DNA from: Rhytidiadelphus loreus
Taxonomy: Eukaryota; Streptophyta; Bryopsida; Hypnales; Hylocomiaceae
DNA length: 64,000 bases
Assembly (NCBI GenBank): GCA_947034895.1
Contig: OX344763.1
Location: forward strand, 37,137,025 to 37,201,024
Reading direction: 5' to 3'
Position 1 is the stretch's first letter. Each line of letters opens with the position of its first letter. The translations under genes were made by a program, and so were the position numbers. Of this stretch, positions 12,944 through 25,533 are shown piece by piece. The notes beneath the pieces are model-generated. The model was not told where the DNA came from. It saw only the letters and a list, made by a program, of their open reading frames with translations, and searched no databases.

Positions 12944-15900
12944 ATGAGCAGCGACCGCAATTCTTCCTCAGAGGCGACGGAGTCCAATGAAGAGGCCATT
13001 GCAAGAGGTATGATGCACTTAGCTATAGCTTGTACACATGTAGAGCGGCTTTCGAAATTGGAGGACGGTGCAGCAGGTAAAAATTGTCTCCCGCTTTCTT
13101 TCAAGGTTGCTAGGGTCAGGGCTGCATTGGTGTGTCGGGTTCAGGAGGAAGAAGCGTGACCCGATTCGCCTTACCCGCAGTGGGAGTCCCAGAACCAGAC
13201 TTGCCCAGCATACCCAATTTTTTGCGCCCTCATCCTTTGATCAACCCCAAGTACGGGTTTTCTTTGTTTTGCGCAATATGGATGTATGGGTCAATTTGGG
13301 AACCACTCCGTCTCCCCTCTAAACCAAATGGATGCCTTTGTCTTGCTCACCGCTCTTTTTGTTTGGTGCGCTGCTGCAGAGGATGCATTGTTCGACTCCA
13401 GTGACAATGACATGGAGGAACCAGAGCCGTTGGTGGACAGAAGGACAAAGCGCCCAAAACCTACCCCTATCTTGAAGTCACCGAGGAAGTTCCTTGCACG
13501 TAGGCCGTCTTCGCAGCCACCCCCACCACCTGACGAGCCTGAGGATTCAGGATGGCAATGGCAGCCGGGAAAGTGGCTGCCAAAGCCGCCACCCCCCCCG
13601 CCAACCTCTGCGGAATGCGCTAGGACAACACTCTTACCAGACTGGATGCGATGAAGTGGAGCGGACATTTGAGCACACAAGTCGGCGGAAGAAGCATACA
13701 GCTTATGAGTTTGGAAGAGAAGAGACCTTGACGGGTCCCCCTAAACCCAACTTCGTGGAAGTGCTTGAGGGGGGCGAGGTGGATCCTGGCTGCTCGGGGA
13801 AGAATGCGTGGGACCTAGCGGTGCGGAATTTTGTTCCAAAAGTCATAGACATGAGCATAGTGGATTGGTCGAAGCATAAGCCTCACACTCTCCAGAAGCT
13901 GCGGGAGCTTTTGGACAACGAGTTCGAGTACGTTGGGTCCCCTTTGAGCATGGCTGCCTTCCGAACGACAGTGACGAAGTTTATGAAATCAGAGAGGTCT
14001 CGGTTGAAAAGTAAGTGGCTGTCCTCCACAGATCGGGAGAACTCCAAACCCCCGGTGCACATCGATCCCGACCAATGGGAACGCCTAATTCAATATTGGA
14101 ATACGGCTTCCCAAAAAGAGAAGTCCGTCCAGATGGCCGTGGCACGTCAAAGTGTGAAGGGCCTCAATGCAGTAGGCAGGAAAGGCAAAGCGGGAGTGGA
14201 AGCCTCACTGGTGAGCTTCCTTATGAAGAGAATATTTGCTTACCCTTTTTTGCAAGTTTTTGTAAGTTCTTGCAAGTTCTTGTATTTTTAGTAGTGAATT
14301 ATTGACGTCTTGGTTGTCTTTCTCATAATTGCAATGTGAGGTTCCCTTCTGTGCTTGTGTGCAGAGAGAAAGACGGTCCACCAGCCCAGGGATTACCGAC
14401 ATTGCAGATGTTGTGCGGAGCAGCGGCGTGGGGAGCCTAACCCACAAAGTGGTATGTTAGTCATGTGCTGGGCCACCCATATGCCTTCTGAGTGGGACGT
14501 TTCTATAGTTCTAATCTTAGTTATGTGAGAGTCTACGCTATGCATGAGTCCTCATTATCTTTGAGTCTGAGTTATGTGAATCCCAGTTATCCCTATGTGA
14601 GTACAAGTGAGTTGTTTTCCTCTTGTTTCTACGGACCAAATAGGTGCATTTAGCCAATCTCAACCGCGAGTGGGTACAAATGTTGTAAGTAAAGTTGGCC
14701 CTTAACCATTTCAGTAGATTACTGCCGGCTAGTAATTGTTTGTCACAGAGAAGTTGCTGTGGAGTCACGTCTCAGTCACCGGGAAGTAATCCCGCAGTCG
14801 CATTATTTTACGAAGGTTAAATTGCGAGGACTTTGTAGGTGCATTTCTTGAATCTGAACATGCATTGCCTAAAGCGCATGATCGGTATGCCAGCGAGTTA
14901 TCTTTGAGTTATATATGAATCTCAATTAAATGTGAGTCCTCCCCATGTGTGAATCTAAATTATTGTAGTTCGAGTCTGAGTTATGTGAGGGTGAGTCTGA
15001 GGGTGAGTTTGAGTGTGATTCTTCCTTCTGTTTAAGGTACGTCTGATTTATGTATGAGTTATGTCTGTGTCTGTATTATGTGTAAATCTGCCCCATGCAC
15101 TGTTTTTTTAGTCTGAGTGAGTTGCTTTACTCTGGTTAGCTTGAGACATATTAGGTGCATTTAGTCAATGTGAACTACAACAAGAGGAATACACGCTATG
15201 AGGAATGTGTAAGTCAGTCCCATGCACAATGCTTTGTAGACCTTAACCATTCAAGTGGTGCACTGCCGGGCAATATTCCCGCAGTGGCTTAGAAGTTGTT
15301 GTGAAGTCGCGTCACAGTCACCGGGAACTAATCCCAAAGTCGCTATGAAGTCGCGTCTCAGTCACCGTGAAGTAATAATTCAGTCTCTTAGAAGTCGCTG
15401 TGCAGTCGCGTACGAGTCATCGCATGGTGACTGGTGACTCTGTCGCGACTACGAGGGCACTTCCACTTGGTGATTCGGAGACAATGTTGTTAGGGGTCCG
15501 TGTATTTTGATATTGAGGGTGGGGTTGCGCAGGAGTCTAGTCTGCAATGTCAAATTGATGCATTGAAGAAGGATGTGCACGGGAAGTTCGAGCAAATCAT
15601 GGCAACCACAGAAGAAATGAGGTCCATGTTCCAAGAGTTCATGTGGAAGTCCAAACAGGGGGATGACGGCAGCCCGTCCCTAACTCACTCCGCGCTAGAG
15701 CATCAATCATCCCGTGGTCAGCAAGGGTTTCACGCTGCAGAGGTGCTTCAGAACATTACAGATGGTGTACCTGCCGGAGCTGCCTCAATGCTACAGAAAG
15801 GTGCCTCAGCAACCTGCGCATGTGCACTGCCTAAAGCGTTGAATCCTGCAACCGTCACGGCCACTCATGCGCAAGTGACGCTTTCTTCTGACTCTGAAAT

Positions 15901-17185
15901 ATCCGTCAAGGACCCGCCATCCACGCACGGTGCGGCAATTCCTTTGCATTGGAAAGTGGAGGGACGGAAAAGCCCGCCGGCTAAACCGACACCCGCCACA
16001 ACTGAAGTCATGGTCCCGGGGAGTCTCAACAATGGATCCGCATATGCCTTCGACATTGCGGAGGGTGCAGAAGTGGCCGCAGCCGCAGATGCTGCAACGG
16101 AGGTGGAGAAGCCTCCCGAAGACGCAAGCGCCGACCCCATCGTAGACGCAGCAATTAGCCTTCCCACCGAGGCATCACCCACTGTTGTAATCCAAGGAAC
16201 CCATGTTGACGAGTTGAACTTGGCAGCTACAAAGGGAAATGTGGGGGTGCAAGAGGAGAATGCCGCCACTAAGGAGAGAGAGGCAACCGCTGAGGACGAT
16301 GGAGAGCCAAAATCAGCAGACCTGCTGCAACAAGTCCCACTGTTGCCTTCTGTTGTCTCGAATCTGCCCACACTTCGTGATGAAGTTGTGGAATCCGACG
16401 TAGAGGAATCTATACCGCTAGTACGGCCGGATCCCTTGCAGAAGAAAGGGAAGAAGCCGGCAAAGTCTCCAAGCAAGGTAATAGCCCCCCTAAGACATTA
16501 TATTCATTGCACGTCAAACAAGGAGAGGCTTCCAACCTGGATTTTGAAGGTGCTCTCTCTCATCTGCCCCTTTGTTTTATGTTTGATGGGTTTAGTGTGT
16601 GTGTGCAGGTCAGAACGCAGAAGCCGTCGACGAGGGCGAAGACTGTGGCGAACAAGGACGCCAACCCAAAGAAGGTAAGCTCCAACACTCCAAAAATCTT
16701 GTGCCTTCCCGATTCTCTTGTTTTTTTTATTGTCTAAGTGAAATTGCAGTCACGCGCCAGTTGTGCGGCAGTTTTGGGTTGAAGTAGCGAGTCACAATGT
16801 AGTTGCTAGTGAGTGACGTGCTAGTGACTTTCAAGGGGGGGCGTTTGCAAAATGATGCTGGATTTTGCTCTACATGGGTCGGGACTCTCAAAAATTGCTA
16901 ATGTGGTTTTCTTTGCAGTTCAAGGTCGGGGACGAAGTATTTCTCATGAATCCGAGGGCTGTGAAGCAGAAAGTGGCGTTGGGAACCATCAGCGGTGTAC
17001 CAGGTGAACACCAATTCCACGGACAAGATATCCCAAGGGGGTGGTGGAGGGTGGACGTGCGCCTTGTTTTGCAAGAGGGTGTCTCTTTGATGTTCCCCAA
17101 CGAAAAAGGAGATCAATATATGATTCAGGACGTCAAGGGTGCCAACGCAATGTGGGGGGAAAAGAACTTGAAGCTGGTCACATGA
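12944..17185 (+). CDS. Second CACTA gene, Ptta/En/Spm-type (Transposase_24) protein
   Basis: This is the tnpA-like partner gene of plant CACTA elements. Proteins of this type are thought to bind subterminal repeats and help transposition. The probable start is the ATG at 12944 (MSSDRNSSSEATES); that exon ends at 13076. Later coding blocks: about 13378-14210, including a proline-rich stretch and the Transposase_24 signature (PDQWERLIQYWNTASQKEKS, then GRKGKAG); 14364-14450; about 15500-16478, with a coiled segment (QIDALKKDVHGKFEQIM) and a low-complexity Ala/Glu-rich part; about 16609-16675; and 16919-17185. The last block reads as a DUF8039-like domain (GDEVFLMNPR, VALGTISG, MWGEKNLKLV). The frame changes near 13590-13650, beside a run of C residues. 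This may be a small intron or a frameshift, so integrity is unproven. Exon limits other than the clear donors and acceptors are approximate. Confidence 0.8.
14634..15335. repeat. Diverged tandem duplication in an intron of the second CACTA gene
   Basis: The stretch 14634-14800 (TAGGTGCATTTAGCCAAT, CCTTAACCATT, CAGTCACCGGGAAGTAATCC) is repeated in the same order at about 15147-15335. Between the copies are degenerate repeats of GAGTCTGAGTTATGTGA. The copies carry the AGTCGC/AGTCAC words of the element. Confidence 0.7.
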
Positions 17186-18125
17186 AGCCCCTTTTTTCTA
17201 CTCCCGCAGGCAAGGGAGGCAGGCACCTCTAGTTAGTATACATTGTGATGTAGCCTGGAAGATAGTGGTGGACTATATTCACAGGAGCAGAACAATAGTC
17301 TTATAAACTAGCCTCCAATTCACAACTTTTGGTTGCATGTTTCTAATGACTATTTCCCTCAAGTTCCATTTTGAATTCTGAGTATGATGCTTTGGGTATG
17401 TCTAGTGCGCTAAGGGCTTCCGTATTAGTACTTTGTCTGTGTTAGTGTTATAGTATGCATGTAGAAATTGCTTAGTATGCTTGAATGGGAACCGTATTGG
17501 CTGTCTGCAACAGTACTGTGCAGTTCAGCAGTGTGCAGTCACTCTTGTATCCTCCATAGTAAGATGACTGCCCCGGAACTGCACAACGATTTAAACAATA
17601 CAGCGTAGTGACTACAACGTGACTGTACCGCGACTTCAGCAGTCAGTGATGTGGCACGTCCATCAGTCGTCGTGTTGCCCTCATGACTTCTACGCGACTT
17701 CCCTATGATTGTAAAATGACTAGGAAGGCACTCCTGGTTGACTTCCAGGACACTATATAACACCCCTACAGACCCCAAAATGCCTCATTAATGACCCTCC
17801 GTACCGTGACACGTGTCAGAAGCCAATTGGCCCTTCAAATCCGTACCATGACTAGAAAGTGACTGCGCCGTGACTGGCACTTCGGAACACTTCGGCGAAT
17901 GAGCGCCTGCCACGTCCCCGTTCAAACGGCGTGTGCCAGGCACACGCCCTTGTCCACCTTAGCCAAAGCCAATGGATGTCTCGTCCATTCTATCATCCGT
18001 CCTCCGTCGACCCTCTGTTGGATGGTGCTAATAAAATGTGGCCCGTGACTGGAATACGACTCAACTAATATGACTGCAGGGCCTGCAGTCGTATAGCAGT
18101 CACGCGACTGGAATACGACTAATTT
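17186..18125. other. Right subterminal region of the inner CACTA element
   Basis: No gene is seen. From 17540 to 18125 the DNA is dense in GTGACT, GCGACTT and AGTCGTAT-like words in both orientations, mirroring the left subterminal region. Confidence 0.6.
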
Positions 18126-18170
18126 GCAGTCATATGTGCCAGTCACGTTTTTGGCAATTTTCTTGTAGTG
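18126..18170 (-). repeat. Right terminal inverted repeat of the inner CACTA element
   Basis: Its reverse complement begins CACTACAAGAAAATTGCC and continues with GTGACTGGCAC. It is immediately followed by the TSD TTC at 18171-18173. Confidence 0.9.
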
Positions 18171-18842
18171 TTCTTCCGAATCCCATTGTTGCAGTTTTCC
18201 TCTCGTACAGCTGTCTATCTGCCTCCTGTCATTCCTTCTCGTTGCGGTATAGTCTGCGTTGCACAAAAGTTACAATGAATCAAAATACTTCCTATGTTAA
18301 TGAGTATTTCCATTGCGCTCTGTTTCTAAATCTTCTGTACAAATTCTTATATTCTGACAATTTGAACCCGCAATACTTATACGTTGATCAAGCAATATTG
18401 GGGTAATTTCAAAACTGCAACCATCTTCATAGACTTCGGAATTTGATGTGTCAGTCTTCATTGTAATGTTGAAGACAATACGGAACTTACGATATACTTA
18501 AAAGGCAGCACCATTAAATTACCCACTTTGACGAAATCAATGGATAATGCATTCACATTTCTTAAATGTCATGGACACTTTACAATTCTCATATTCATCA
18601 AACTTCGCTTTACTGAGCTGTACATGCAACTACAACTATTATACTTTTCTATGACTGCAATAACTACAGGGAGCAACTCCACTTCCTACAACTCATTTCG
18701 TTTTCAATTCGTTAGTTATGAATTAAATCCTAATCAGCTACAACTGACGTACTCAGTTGTAGTTTTGCGTGGTCTAGTTCTTAGGCAACATACATTCATT
18801 GAACTTATCCTCGAAATACAACTTCTTGTGTAACAGAATTAC

Positions 18843-19742
18843 CTCCACACTTCCGCCGTCGCCGACGAATTCCTAATGATCCAAAAGTGAATTGCACGGC
18901 GTTTTTCGGGTGAAAGTAATTTGTCCTCCGCTGTCCCCAACAACAATTCCCCGCAATCTCTTGGTTCTTCGTCATTGTCCCATACTCTTCTCTTCGTATG
19001 TGTATATAGCTTGAAGTACTCGGTGTAGAACCCCAAAGCTTCCTCGTACATGTAACCATTAGCGATACATGCTTCCGGACGAGAGCGCTTCCTTATGTAT
19101 CTTTTAAAAAAGCACATGTGTCTTTCTATTGGGTAACACCATGTATTTGAAACTGGACCGCATTGTTGTACTTGTTTCGCTAAGTGGATTGGCAAATGCC
19201 ACATTACGTCGAAAGCAGACGGAGGAAACCACACTTCCATAAGGCATAGCGTTTCTGCCGCATACACATGCAAAGACTCCAACTCCTACGGGCAGAGCAC
19301 TTTCTTGCACAACATTGTAAACAAACGCCCCAGTCTGATGATAGCAGTCCGAGGTCCAGGATGCATTAAATGTCTCAAAACAAACAGGCATAATGAACTG
19401 CAACAAAATATGAAAATCTTGGGACTTCATATTGCCGAGCTTCTTCTTCAATATATGTTTCTTCAAATCACCGCAGTAACCAGTAGGAACTGATATTCCT
19501 TCTAATTCCCGTATGAATATATTTTGTTCATCCTTAGTCAAAACATATGGCACTGGTGGTTTCACAAAGTTACCTTCCTCACCCATATTCCTCCTAACCC
19601 ATAGATGGAGCTTCAAATGCTCCTCCTCCATGTCTCTTCGAGAGGCAGCCGTATCCGTGTACCCAAACAATAGCTTCAGCATACTTTCACATATGTTCTT
19701 CTCTATGTGCATTACGTCGAGCAAGTTCCGAATAGGTAGTTT
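18843..19742 (-). pseudogene. Outer CACTA Tnp2 transposase, DUF4218 exon
   Basis: The minus strand encodes KLPIRNLLDVMHIEKNICES, then a DUF4218-like segment (MWHLPIHLAKQVQQCGPVS, YPIERHMCFFKRY, RPEACIANGYMYEEALGF). These match exon 2 of the inner transposase in order. The exon has a plausible acceptor at 19743-19744 and a donor after 18843. One frameshift lies near 19270-19285. The intron to the next exon runs to about 18195. Confidence 0.85.
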
Positions 19743-20179
19743 CTGCAAGAAATTGAAAATACATATTTCCTTCAATTAATTGCATTGCGTACATGCATTT
19801 CGGAAAATTACTTTCAGTATACAATGCTGCTTAAAGCATTGTTTGGGAGCACGTACACATACAACATTCCTCGTTGAGGTCTATACAATGCAGTCCTCCA
19901 CTACCATTATTTTTTATGTGTTGTACAATCAAGCTGCAAGAAAGAAGTTCTCAGGGAATGAAAGCTGGAACTTCTTACAGCGGGCTTTGCAATACTTCCA
20001 ACTCTTATATTCATTGTAACTGAACAATTGCATGTACTCAACAGCCCATGAAAAACTGAGTACATATATTGACGATTGTACAAGACTGCACATACCTAAA
20101 AAATCGTTCTAAAATCCATGCCGCTGTTCTGAGGGATGAATTAAAACATTCTCCAACAACTCGGTTTCATGATACTCAC

Positions 20180-21765
20180 CTGCCAATAAGGCAGTTGGAA
20201 CAATGCTGACACCCTTTTCACGCCATGCCTTTTCACAAGGAAATCTTCCTCTCGATTTGTTCCACCGTCATATACATAACTCTCTCTCTCTTCCACAACG
20301 AATTGTTTCATTGCCTGACATAGCATCCCTGTCAATGTCATGTTCAACACCATAGTCGAATGCGGTGAAGTCACCTCTGAAGTAGTGATTTTCTTCAAGA
20401 TACCTGTGATGGCAATTGCAATAAACATTCTTCCGCAATACTTTTGAATACTTGGACACGGTATTCAGATCGCACAAAGGGCAGGCCTTGAACCCCTTTG
20501 TTGTACAGCCGGCCACTAATCTGTAACCTGGGAAGTCATGTAATGTCCACATAAGACAAGCTCGCAAATCAAAGTACGATGCATCTTCAGGGGCTCGTGC
20601 ATCTTTTGTGCAAATTCCTCGCGTTGTCCAAAGCTTCTGAAGCTCATCTATAGCTGGTTGTAAGAATACGTCAAAGTTTTCCGACGTCACGCTCACTTTT
20701 GAGGGAATTAGTAAACACAACATTACGAAATACTTTTTTGTCACTAACCAAGGAGGAAGATTGTAATTCAGAAACATAACAGGCCACATGCTTGTCGAAC
20801 TTCGTTTTTCCGACCATAGATTAAATCCGTCAGTGGCCATTCCTAAATGCACGTGTCTAGGATCCGAACCAAATCTATTGACGACTGCTTCATCTTCCAA
20901 CTATGTATCTACGAATTTCCATTGCGGGGAGTTTGTTGTGTGCCTCATTTTGCCATATGTACTCCTGTTTCCATGATGCCACACATTCAACTCAGACAAC
21001 TTGGTCGAACTAAACATGCGCTGCAATTGATGGATCAATGGGAAGTGCCGCAAAACCAAAGCCGGTACAGATGAACAACCGCATTGACGAAATCTATCAC
21101 TTCCGCATTGTGGACATGTAACATCTTCCTCCAGGTCCCCCGAAACAGAACACATCCCTTCAGACAAGCGTGAATGATGTCATACGAAAGTCCAAATGTC
21201 TTCAACATTTTGCTTGCTTCGTATTCAGATTTGGATAACACGTTTCCTGAGGGAAGGATGCTCTTGCATAACAGCATTAGCAATTCATTCACAAAGGCAT
21301 TGGAAACGTTGTGTATCCTACAACAATTCAGTAAAAGTAACGACGCATTTAACATGGAAAGCGCGGCACCCTCAAAAAGTGGAAGTGTCGATGCGATGCG
21401 TATTTCCTCATTGTCATTCAAATCACCATTCGGTAAGTGTCCCAGTAATTCTTCCAAATCGTCTTCCTCGTCATCTGAATCGAAACCGGTATTGCTATCA
21501 AATGACGATGGGTCACCTACTGTTGCCTCCACACTAGTAGAAAATTAGGCCCAATCTGTTGTTTTGGTTGCATTAATCATCAACAAATTTCTGTTGATCA
21601 ACGAAAATTTGTTGATGATCAACGTGACCAAAACAATAGATTGGGACTAATTTTCTACTAGTGCCAATTTGTCGGATGTGTCCTCGTATGAATTGTCGGC
21701 TTCCTCTTCCGCGCTATTTAAATGTGGTTGATCCTTTTGACATTCTTCATTTTCTCTAAATTTTC
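20180..21765 (-). pseudogene. Outer CACTA Tnp2 transposase, first exon (decayed)
   Basis: Reading minus: an acidic N-terminal part (SAEEEADNSYEDTSDK), then HACLKGCVLFRG, CPQCGSDRF, WPVMFLNYNLPPWL, LMWTLHDFPGY and LPYWQ followed by the donor GTGAGT at 20179. These are the Tnp2 core motifs in order. Frameshifts lie near 21135 and 20290, with an in-frame TAG near 20900. A 132-bp MITE (21532-21663) interrupts it. The N-terminal Cys-rich segment is absent. The gene is not functional. Confidence 0.88.
21532..21663. mobile_element. CACTA-type foldback MITE in the outer transposase exon
   Basis: The element is nearly a perfect palindrome of 132 bp, starting CACTAGTAGAAAATTAG and ending with its inverse TAATTTTCTACTAGTG. 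CCA flanks both sides (21529-21531 and 21664-21666), giving a 3-bp TSD. It has no coding capacity. Without it and one CCA, the outer transposase frame reads continuously across the site. Confidence 0.93.
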
Positions 21766-21831
21766 AATTAGCTTAAAAGTTGTATGGTGATTGTTGTGCA
21801 AATATAACAACAAGTGATAATTATTTTGTAG

Positions 21832-22176
21832 GAAATATTGAAGTGCACCTTTCTCTTAGAAAACACCATATTATCAAGGTAAATGATTGTACTATAGATA
21901 TTGCATTGTCAATAGGATACCTTCACAAATTATATAGTGTAGAAATTTCAAAGTTCAAACTGAATTTGATTAATTGAAAATTGTATTTTGACTTAAGTTG
22001 TACATTTGACATAATGGTGCAATTAATTGCCAAAATCCATTTTATTCTAGTTTAGAGAAATTGGTTTCGCAACTTATTGATTGGTGATACATTGATATTT
22101 AATGACTTTTTGAATACTATTTTTTTGGCCTTGATAACATGATGATCTTCTAAGAGAAAGTGCACATTAATGTTTC
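21832..22176. repeat. Inverted-repeat (MITE-like) element
   Basis: The arm at 21832-21879 (GTGCACCTTTCTCTTAGAA and ATTATCAAGG) is matched in inverse by 22129-22176 (CCTTGATAAC and TCTAAGAGAAAGTGCAC). The interior is AT-rich with no gene. No TSD was identified, so the true ends are uncertain. Confidence 0.6.
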
Positions 22177-22599
22177 TTATATACTTGCAAAATTTAAAAT
22201 TTAAGAAATTCATCACCAATATTTTCAAGCAACTATTAATGAAACTAATAAAAAAATATATAAAATAATTATAAAAAATGAAAATTGAGCTAAATTTGAT
22301 GTGTTGATTAAGATTGCATATTGTAGTACCTTTTCAATTCTAGCACCCTCTACCAAATATTTAATAAAATTTAACCTTTTAAATTAGGAACTAAAAAAAT
22401 AATTATTGAAATTTTCATCATCAAATATATTGAATTAATAAGATATTCAACAATTGTACAAGTAGAATTCACCATTTTTTAAAATTTGAAACATTAAGCA
22501 CAAATCCCTATAAGCTACTTATTAAAAAATCCCAAAAATTGTGAAAGACAAGATCTTTATACAAATTAGATGGTAAGAGGTAAAACAACCCATGTGGAA

Positions 22600-23090
22600 A
22601 TCAATATATAAATGGTTAGGATTAGTAGGAGCTCAACCACTCATAGTTAAGTCAAAAGCAGAGATTGTGTTCACAGTAGAATTTCAGACTTCATTTAGGT
22701 AGTGTAGAATAATTTTTTTCAAAACACTTTTAAGTGAGTTAATGTGGAAAATCAAGCTAGCTTTCATCTCCAAAACTCATTTTGGAATTTTGAAAATCCA
22801 ATCAAAAGTTATGGACAAATTTCAGGGACGAGTTGAGAGGGACATTTTCTTTGATATTTTCAAACATCCCCTTTGAGTTTTTTCCATAATGTTTTTTTGG
22901 AGGCTCATAATCACAAGCAGATGAAAGTTAGATTTATTTATCAACTTTTCTTAATTCAAATTTTTTTGAAAAGTGTTATTTTACTATGCCAAAATGAAGT
23001 CTGAAATTCTACTTTAAAGACAATTACTACTTTTTGACAATGAGTGATCAAGCTCCCATCTTCAAATTATCCCATATCCTTTGAGGGTTC
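22600..23090. repeat. Foldback element with long imperfect inverted arms
   Basis: The strongest part is AGTAGAATTTCAGACTTCAT at 22675 and its inverse ending at 23013. Similarity continues outward (GGAGCTCAACCACTC on the left, GGAGCTTGATCACTC in inverse on the right), so arms exceed about 90 bp. No coding region and no clear TSD were seen. Confidence 0.6.
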
Positions 23091-23379
23091 ATGACAGACA
23101 ATGGATTTCATTATAAAAACAAGCTCTCCATCCTTCATTTACAATAAATATCAATGCTGAAATTCCGTAATGTTTTGATTAGAAATCTTTATCATACTAA
23201 CATTGGATATATTTTTTTAACAACAACTTGGTCATTTAATTTTTGCTAAAGGAAGGATCTCCAAACCCTAAAATTGACATATTTTTATGGATTTTGACAA
23301 TTGTTGTGTCAATTTTGAAGATTTTTGATGATTATGATTATGATTTCTTGAAATTACAATATCCTTAAAAGCCAATTAA

Positions 23380-24701
23380 CCCCTAAAGTACAAAAAGTCC
23401 CCACGGGGGACACTAGGGATTTTGGGCAAGCTTGTGTGACCTCAAATTTTGACCTGATTTCATAAAACTTTTTTTGAAGATAGGAAATCACATCAGCTTT
23501 CTAAAAATACAATTTTTTTTCCAATTGGTGCTTGGGAGCAAAAGTTATGCCACCCAAAGTTTAAAAAGCAGTTCGCTAGGTAGAAATAAAAAAACACCAA
23601 AAAAAAAAATTCTTAATTTTTAATTTTTTCTGAAAGATTATGTTTTTGTTTACATTTGAAGCTTTGATTCATTCTATTTGGACTAATAATGAGAAAGTTA
23701 TGGACAATCTCATTTTTCAGGCAATCTACTCATCTTTAGAAAAAAAACCTTTTAGAATTAATTTCTGAATGCAATTTTTAGTTTTTTTCAATTTTTGTTT
23801 TTTGATAGGGTAAAGTTTGCTTGCAATAAGAGTCTCACCGTTGGGATTATGATGTTTCAATTCCATCTTAGAGCTATTAACAATTTAGTGTTTTGTTCAA
23901 TCTCGGACCTACTTCTACTTAACAATTTCTTAATGAATGAAAATCAAGTGTTTTTTTTCTGAATTTTTTTTTTCAACTCTCAACTCAAATGTTCAATGAA
24001 TTCTTTTTTAACTTTATGAACTGTAGTGCAAAAGAAATCCACAAATGGCGGTCAAAGTCATCTGAAATTGCAGGCCAGAATTCAAAAAAAGTTCTTTTTT
24101 TGACTTCAAATGCTAATATCTTCTAATCCGTACGGTCAAACTTCATGAAATTTTTACCACATGATACAAGACAAGTTAAGGTAGAACCACCCATTTCCAA
24201 CCGAGGGCCAATAACCAACCTATAGACTGATTTATTTCCAACCATAGCAAAAATGTTTTTTTTTCTCCATTTCAAAATTGGGACTTATAAGTTATTGACA
24301 TATGTCCCAAATTAGTGAGTCAGAAAGTAGAAAGCTATAAATAAGAAGGTAGTTTTTGAGTGAACAAAATTAGGAGAGTCTATAGATCAGCAATGGGTCC
24401 GAAGCACTTTTTGCCTTTCAAAATTCATAGTATTTTCAATTCAAATGATAAAATTACCAAAGTTTTTGCAATCCTCCTCATTTCTATCCCTACACCTTTG
24501 AAAATATTTGCTTTGCCTTGTACTATCCTAGATCATGTCTCCAATTGCTTATTCGGTCGACTATGGGGGCTTCTACCTTAAATACAAGATCCTATGATTA
24601 GATTCTTAAAAAAAAAGTTTTTTTGGTTTCTTGGGTGATTGCAGGAGAAATGGTAGTTTTCAATGGTTTCAGAGTCAGAAAATGCCTTGGTATTTTAGGG
24701 G
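23380..24701. mobile_element. TTAA-flanked non-autonomous element, CCCCTAAAGT family (copy 1)
   Basis: Both ends are CCCCTAAARTAC-like inverted repeats, each flanked by TTAA (23376-23379 and 24702-24705). TTAA duplication is the hallmark of piggyBac-type transposition. The interior closely matches copy 7 (40561-41483), but here a further 398-bp element is inserted at 24180. No transposase is present. Confidence 0.8.
24180..24577. mobile_element. TTAA-flanked element with GGTAGAA ends, nested in copy 1
   Basis: The left end GGTAGAACCACCCAT and the inverse of the right end GGTAGAAGCCCCCAT are inverted repeats. TTAA flanks both sides (24176-24179 and 24578-24581). The sister element at 40561-41483 has a single TTAA at the same place (ACAAGTTAATTACAAG), which supplies the empty site. 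This is a second TTAA-using family. Confidence 0.82.
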
Positions 24702-24793
24702 TTAATTTTGTTGAAATAAAAAAGGGGCTATTAAAAGGAACAGATTTCATAGGATAGTTTTGAAAGGTAACTATTTGCAAGAACTATTTGCAA

Positions 24794-25498
24794 GGGGTAA
24801 TTACAAGAAAGATTGGTCCTTATGATGGACTTGTCATCCACTATAACTTTTGAAGCATGAATCCAATGAACTTGAAATTTTTATTAGAGATGGTTGCTTT
24901 TATTGCAATCATATCCCTTATTTTTTACAAAATTAAAAAAATCACTTTATATTTAAAAATCTATTTTTTTTAATTTATCACACTTTGAAGTTTAGGGATA
25001 GTTAGTACATGGAATTACCCAAAATTAATGATCTAGAACTAAAATTTATTTGGTCTATTTCCACAATAGGTGGGCATATTCCTACCAAGGGATACCTAAA
25101 AATACATTATTTTATGTCCTCAATGTTTGTGCAAATAGGGCTCTCTAGTGTGCACATTTTAGAATGTTGAAGATGGTTTCAAGCTCATTTTTTTGGTGAA
25201 ATCCAACCACTATCAAGTCCTCACAAATTGCAAATTTTAATTTGTTTTCATAATTTTCTATTTATTATTAATTTATGCTTCATTGTATCTACTTTCTATG
25301 ACAAATTGTCATTTTTTAACATAATATTGTTTCAATACTCACAAGTAGTCTATAGTACTTACAATGGTACTTCTAGCCAAAGATTTTGTCTCTACACAGT
25401 TGAGATTGCTTTGCTATAATGTACTCATAATACTAGCCATCAAAATCCTTGTTTTTGCCAAAATGCTACAAAAAACAAGTCTTTCTTGCAACCACTCC
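24794..25498. mobile_element. Second copy of the GGGTRRTTGCAAGAAA element
   Basis: The left end GGGGTAATTACAAGAAAG and the inverse of the right end GGAGTGGTTGCAAGAAAG resemble the ends of 1020-1746. The interiors are also related (TATAACTTTTGAAGCAT against CATAACTTTTGCATCGT). A clear TSD is not visible. Confidence 0.6.
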
Positions 25499-25533
25499 AA
25501 AGGCAAATTTCTAACACTATTCTTCTTTATTAA

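Larger units (their letters stand above)
5485..18170. mobile_element. Inner CACTA (En/Spm-type) transposon, apparently complete
   Basis: The left end reads CACTACAAGAAAACTGCC. The reverse complement of the right end reads CACTACAAGAAAATTGCC. The 3-bp sequence TTC flanks both ends (5482-5484 and 18171-18173), matching the TSD length known for CACTA elements. The element is 12,686 bp long. It carries a Tnp2 transposase gene on the minus strand and a Ptta/En/Spm-type second gene on the plus strand, transcribed away from each other. AGTCAC/AGTCGC-like words recur in the subterminal and intronic DNA, as expected for transposase-binding repeats. It landed inside the DUF4216 exon of an older CACTA element. 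Confidence 0.93.
1918..21765 (-). mobile_element. Outer, decayed CACTA element, truncated on the right
   Basis: Pieces of a Tnp2-type CACTA transposase gene on the minus strand occur in order at about 21.77-20.18, 19.74-18.84, 18.20-18.17 plus 5.48-4.98, and 4.39-4.07 kb. The run is broken by a younger CACTA element (5485-18170) and a MITE (21532-21663). The right end is inferred to be truncated near 21765, because the zinc-finger-like N-terminal part of the transposase is missing and the base composition turns AT-rich there. The left end is uncertain. A CACTA motif at 1918, where composition also changes, is a candidate, but there is no partner terminus to confirm it. Confidence 0.65.
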